Below, piece by piece: positions 61,391 through 64,000 of a stretch of 64,000 nucleotides of DNA. Location: NCBI GenBank assembly GCA_022702545.1, contig JAHRBC010000001.1, forward strand, positions 3,658,001-3,722,000, written 5' to 3'. Position numbers and translations under genes: made by a program. Below the pieces are notes generated by a model that made no database searches, was not told the origin of the DNA, and saw only the letters and a list, made by a program, of their open reading frames with translations. The DNA comes from Phycomyces nitens (Eukaryota; Mucoromycota; Mucoromycetes; Mucorales; Phycomycetaceae). The stretch's first letter is position 1. Every line of letters starts with the position of its first letter.

Positions 61391-62145
61391 CTTGGTAATG
61401 AGACAGGAGGGTGGAATGAGGGTCATTTACATGTTTGACAGAGATGGTCATTAGGCATCACGCCTTTGCCAGTGCTTTTTGAAAGGTCACTTGTATTATT
61501 TCCAGCACAAGATAGAGTGAGCGGGTTATGTTTTGAAATGATTTTGACACCATCATGTGTTCACTACATCTGAATGACACGTTAGTTTGATGGTTCAAAA
61601 ACATCATAAAACACGTCCGTCCATCATTAAAAGTCCGTCCATTATAAAGGCGGAGCCATAGTTGACGAAACTAGGAGTGGATGAAGTGAAAATTTGCTTA
61701 CCTTGACATGCCCTTGAGAAAGTGAAATGGTAACAGAAAGAGAAGTAAGGAAACAGAAACAACAATACGCGCCCAAAGCCCCTGTCTTTATAGACAAATA
61801 TTTTGTGGGTGTGAGGTCACCACGTATTTTGGTGATGACGTGATCTGGTGTGGGAATATATTTTTGACATGATGAGAATAAGTATTTTACTGTGAGAATC
61901 ATGGCTTTTAAAACTAAAGAAGTAGACAATTAAACAACAAGTTAAAGGTTGGTCTTCATCTGTAAAGTATTTACTTTAAAGACAGTGTACATCTTTGAAC
62001 GGCGATTAGTTTTTATTTGATTTTTAGGTAATATAAGCTGGTCCGTGCATCTGTTCAAAAATCATGGACTTTTGTACAAGCAGGTACAAAACTGAGCTGA
62101 ACTGACATTAAAAACATATTTGCAGTTTTAGCATACTTGACGATT
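61391..62145 (+). repeat. Direct repeat copy 2
   Basis: Second copy of the repeat at 58258-59030, offset 3.13 kb. The ends are similar to copy 1, including GTACAA...CAGGTACAAAA and TTTGCAGTTT near the right edge. Confidence 0.85.
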
Positions 62146-62263
62146 CCCTCATTTTTTGGTGGTATCGTATAGAATAGTGTATTTTATTTTTCATGAGAAA
62201 GTTTTGAGCCAGCACCATGAATATGCTGTAATATAATATGAAATTTTTATTGATATAAGAGGC

Positions 62264-63898
62264 TGAGGTATATGGTTTGTTAGTATCTTTTAAGGGAAAT
62301 AAGAATACTGTGAGAGTGTTATTTATTGAAGAAAGAATATTATGATTGCTTATATACTATTATTCAAATTCCCTTGTAATTAAAGTCCCCGTCGTGTAAT
62401 GGTTGGTTATCACTGTAGTAGTGTGAAGTGTACGTGTGCCTGGTGTGTAACTGCTCCTGGGATGTTATCTTGCCATGGTCATTAGCAAAGAGGAACCAGA
62501 TATCGGTTGTGGAGTTTGTATTTCACTCAGCTGTGGTGTGTATACCACAATTGCTTCGAGAATACATCTAATAAAAAAAAGCAATAGGTTGCTGGCTTAT
62601 TAGATAATATTGTATTACAATTCAAAAGAGCCTTTTGATTTTAAGAGACTACTATTAATACAACTCAACTGTCTATCAATCATAAAGGTATTCAAACAGG
62701 GTCAGTCACACTAATAATGCTATCAATAATACTGAAAAAATGGATTAAGACAAAAGCGATCAATTGATGTGTACCTGGAAAAGCAAACACACAGATCTAA
62801 ACAAGGCTTGGAGCAAAACATCTATGATATAATATCATGTCTTTGTTCTTTGTAGTACATATTTACACTTTGGTTTTTCCGATCTTTTAAATTGTTAATA
62901 TCTTTGACACTGTACACTAGGTACAAAACTCTTGGCCCAGCAAGACTTTTCACAACATTTCAGATTTTTTAAAAAAAGAGTTGTAATTGGACTTGGCACT
63001 AGTAAAATGAAGGTTGCAAACATTGTCAGACACAGAAACAGACCGCCGAAACAATCTTTTGTATGTATATATATTAAAATACAATGAAACCGAGTCTTTC
63101 GCTGACAACGACATTTAAAGAACAAACATATTAGAACCCATAAAAAGACGCTTTGTTTTAAACTTGAAAAGAAACTGGTATCAGAATTTAACTGACTTGG
63201 CACGCTCAATAAATGAAGAGACGGAAAACATGTTTGTTCAAAGACTATTAGTGAGAGTTTGCCCAGAATAAGTATCTATCCATGTATAGCTCTTTCAAAG
63301 CATTCACTGTTCAAATAGCATATTTCGAAAGAGCTGTACTTTTATAACGATGTAAATAATTGAGATTATAAATGAAAAAATGTGATGTAGAGTGATGAAC
63401 CAAAGTTTACTCTTTAAAAATGGCTAGGACTATGTTTAACGGGAGCCTAATGAAAAGTAGCATCCTGACCGGCTTGCTCCAAAAGTGCGAGAAAATGGAG
63501 AGTATATTATGTTTTTGGGGTTTACTAGGTCAGGAGATGCTGAGCCAATTGTTGTATCGGATGGCACCATAAATACTGGAAAGATATGCTTTTTTTCGTT
63601 TTTCTTTTTCACACTGGTATACACACCACAGTTGAGTGAAATGCAGACTCCACAACCAATTTCCAGTTACTACTTGCTAATGAACCTGACAAGTTAACAT
63701 CTCAGGAACAGTTACACACCAGGCACACGTACAATTCACACTGCTACAGTGATAACCAACTTTTACACGATGGGGGCTCTAATTACAATGGAATTTGAAT
63801 AATAGTATATAAGCAACCATAATATTCTTTCTTCAATAAATAACACTCTCACAGTATTCTTATTTCCCTTACAAGATACTAACAAACCATATATCTCA
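62264..63898. mobile_element. 1.6-kb element with 284-bp terminal inverted repeats
   Basis: Left terminal repeat 62264-62547 pairs with right terminal repeat 63615-63898 without net indel and with roughly nine in ten bases matching. Both ends include TATGGTTTGTTAGTATCTT and, at the inner edge, TGTGGTGTGTATACCA. The interior (62548-63614) contains stop-interrupted frames related to the fragment at 59450-59960. This is the layout of a non-autonomous or decayed DNA transposon. No certain target-site duplication was seen. Confidence 0.85.
62890..63290 (+). pseudogene. Decayed transposase-like fragment 2, inside the terminal-repeat element
   Basis: Plus-strand pieces read KMKVANIVRHRNRPPKQ and LARSINEETENMFVQRLLV with stops between them. 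Order and several words match fragment 1, so both probably derive from one coding sequence. Confidence 0.4.
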
Positions 63899-64000
63899 CA
63901 CACCACATAATGCTCCAATGTCAAAAAGAGATTACTGACTAACCATCGAAAAGCACTGACTTGTATACAATTGAGAACATCTGAAATAGTTTGGACGGTA

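Noticed and set aside
62382..62470. tRNA-like A-box (TAATGGTTGGTTATCA) within the left terminal repeat
   Set aside because: No B box, no cloverleaf and no acceptor stem can be formed; the likeness is limited to a few bases.
1..64000. Search for a CRISPR array, operon-like defence cluster or biosynthetic cluster
   Set aside because: The window is eukaryotic nuclear DNA with spliced genes; no spaced direct-repeat array exists and the single P450 has no biosynthetic neighbours.

Overview
The window looks like a contig from an early-diverging filamentous fungus, most likely Mucoromycota (a Phycomyces- or Mucor-like genome). This is inference from gene content and style: AT-rich intergenic DNA, compact genes with many short introns (about 50-100 nt), fungal forms of conserved eukaryotic genes, a cytochrome P450, and a CACTA-like transposase of the Plavaka type. 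All coding regions were traced by hand through splice sites, checking reading phase at each junction. CDS entries give the whole span from start to stop codon, and exons are listed in the evidence.

Left third (1-18 kb) is gene dense: a truncated GH17 glucanase at the edge, an unrecognised spliced gene, SRP9, ribosomal protein eS21, mitochondrial GrpE (Mge1), a TBL1/Sif2-type LisH-WD40 corepressor, an oxysterol-binding protein, ribosomal protein uS7 (Rps5), the arginine enzyme ArgJ, a myotubularin phosphatase, a WDR53-like WD40 protein and an 84-residue putative membrane protein. Middle (18-42 kb) is gene poor. It holds a casein kinase I, an LACTB2-type nuclease, lipoyl synthase, a shortened Nic96/Nup93 nucleoporin copy, a very large perfect inverted repeat, a small unknown gene, a coiled-coil protein, RNA polymerase III subunit Rpc17, and a frameshifted transposase. 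Right third (42.8-57 kb) is dense again: P450, mEAK-7-like TLDc protein, the Shu-complex protein Sws1, a Kelch protein, a Gon7-like KEOPS subunit, coronin, the CHIP ubiquitin ligase and an F-box protein. From 57 kb to the end there is only repeat and transposon debris.

Most genes are unrelated housekeeping functions in ordinary eukaryotic arrangement (several divergent pairs with short shared promoters), not an operon-like system. The most unusual structure is a perfect 835-bp inverted repeat with a 513-bp spacer (31134-33316), which could give a long hairpin RNA or represent a foldback element. A second unusual trait is the frequency of GC-AG introns: at least eight of roughly 90 introns, in six different genes, nearly all with the donor GCAAG.
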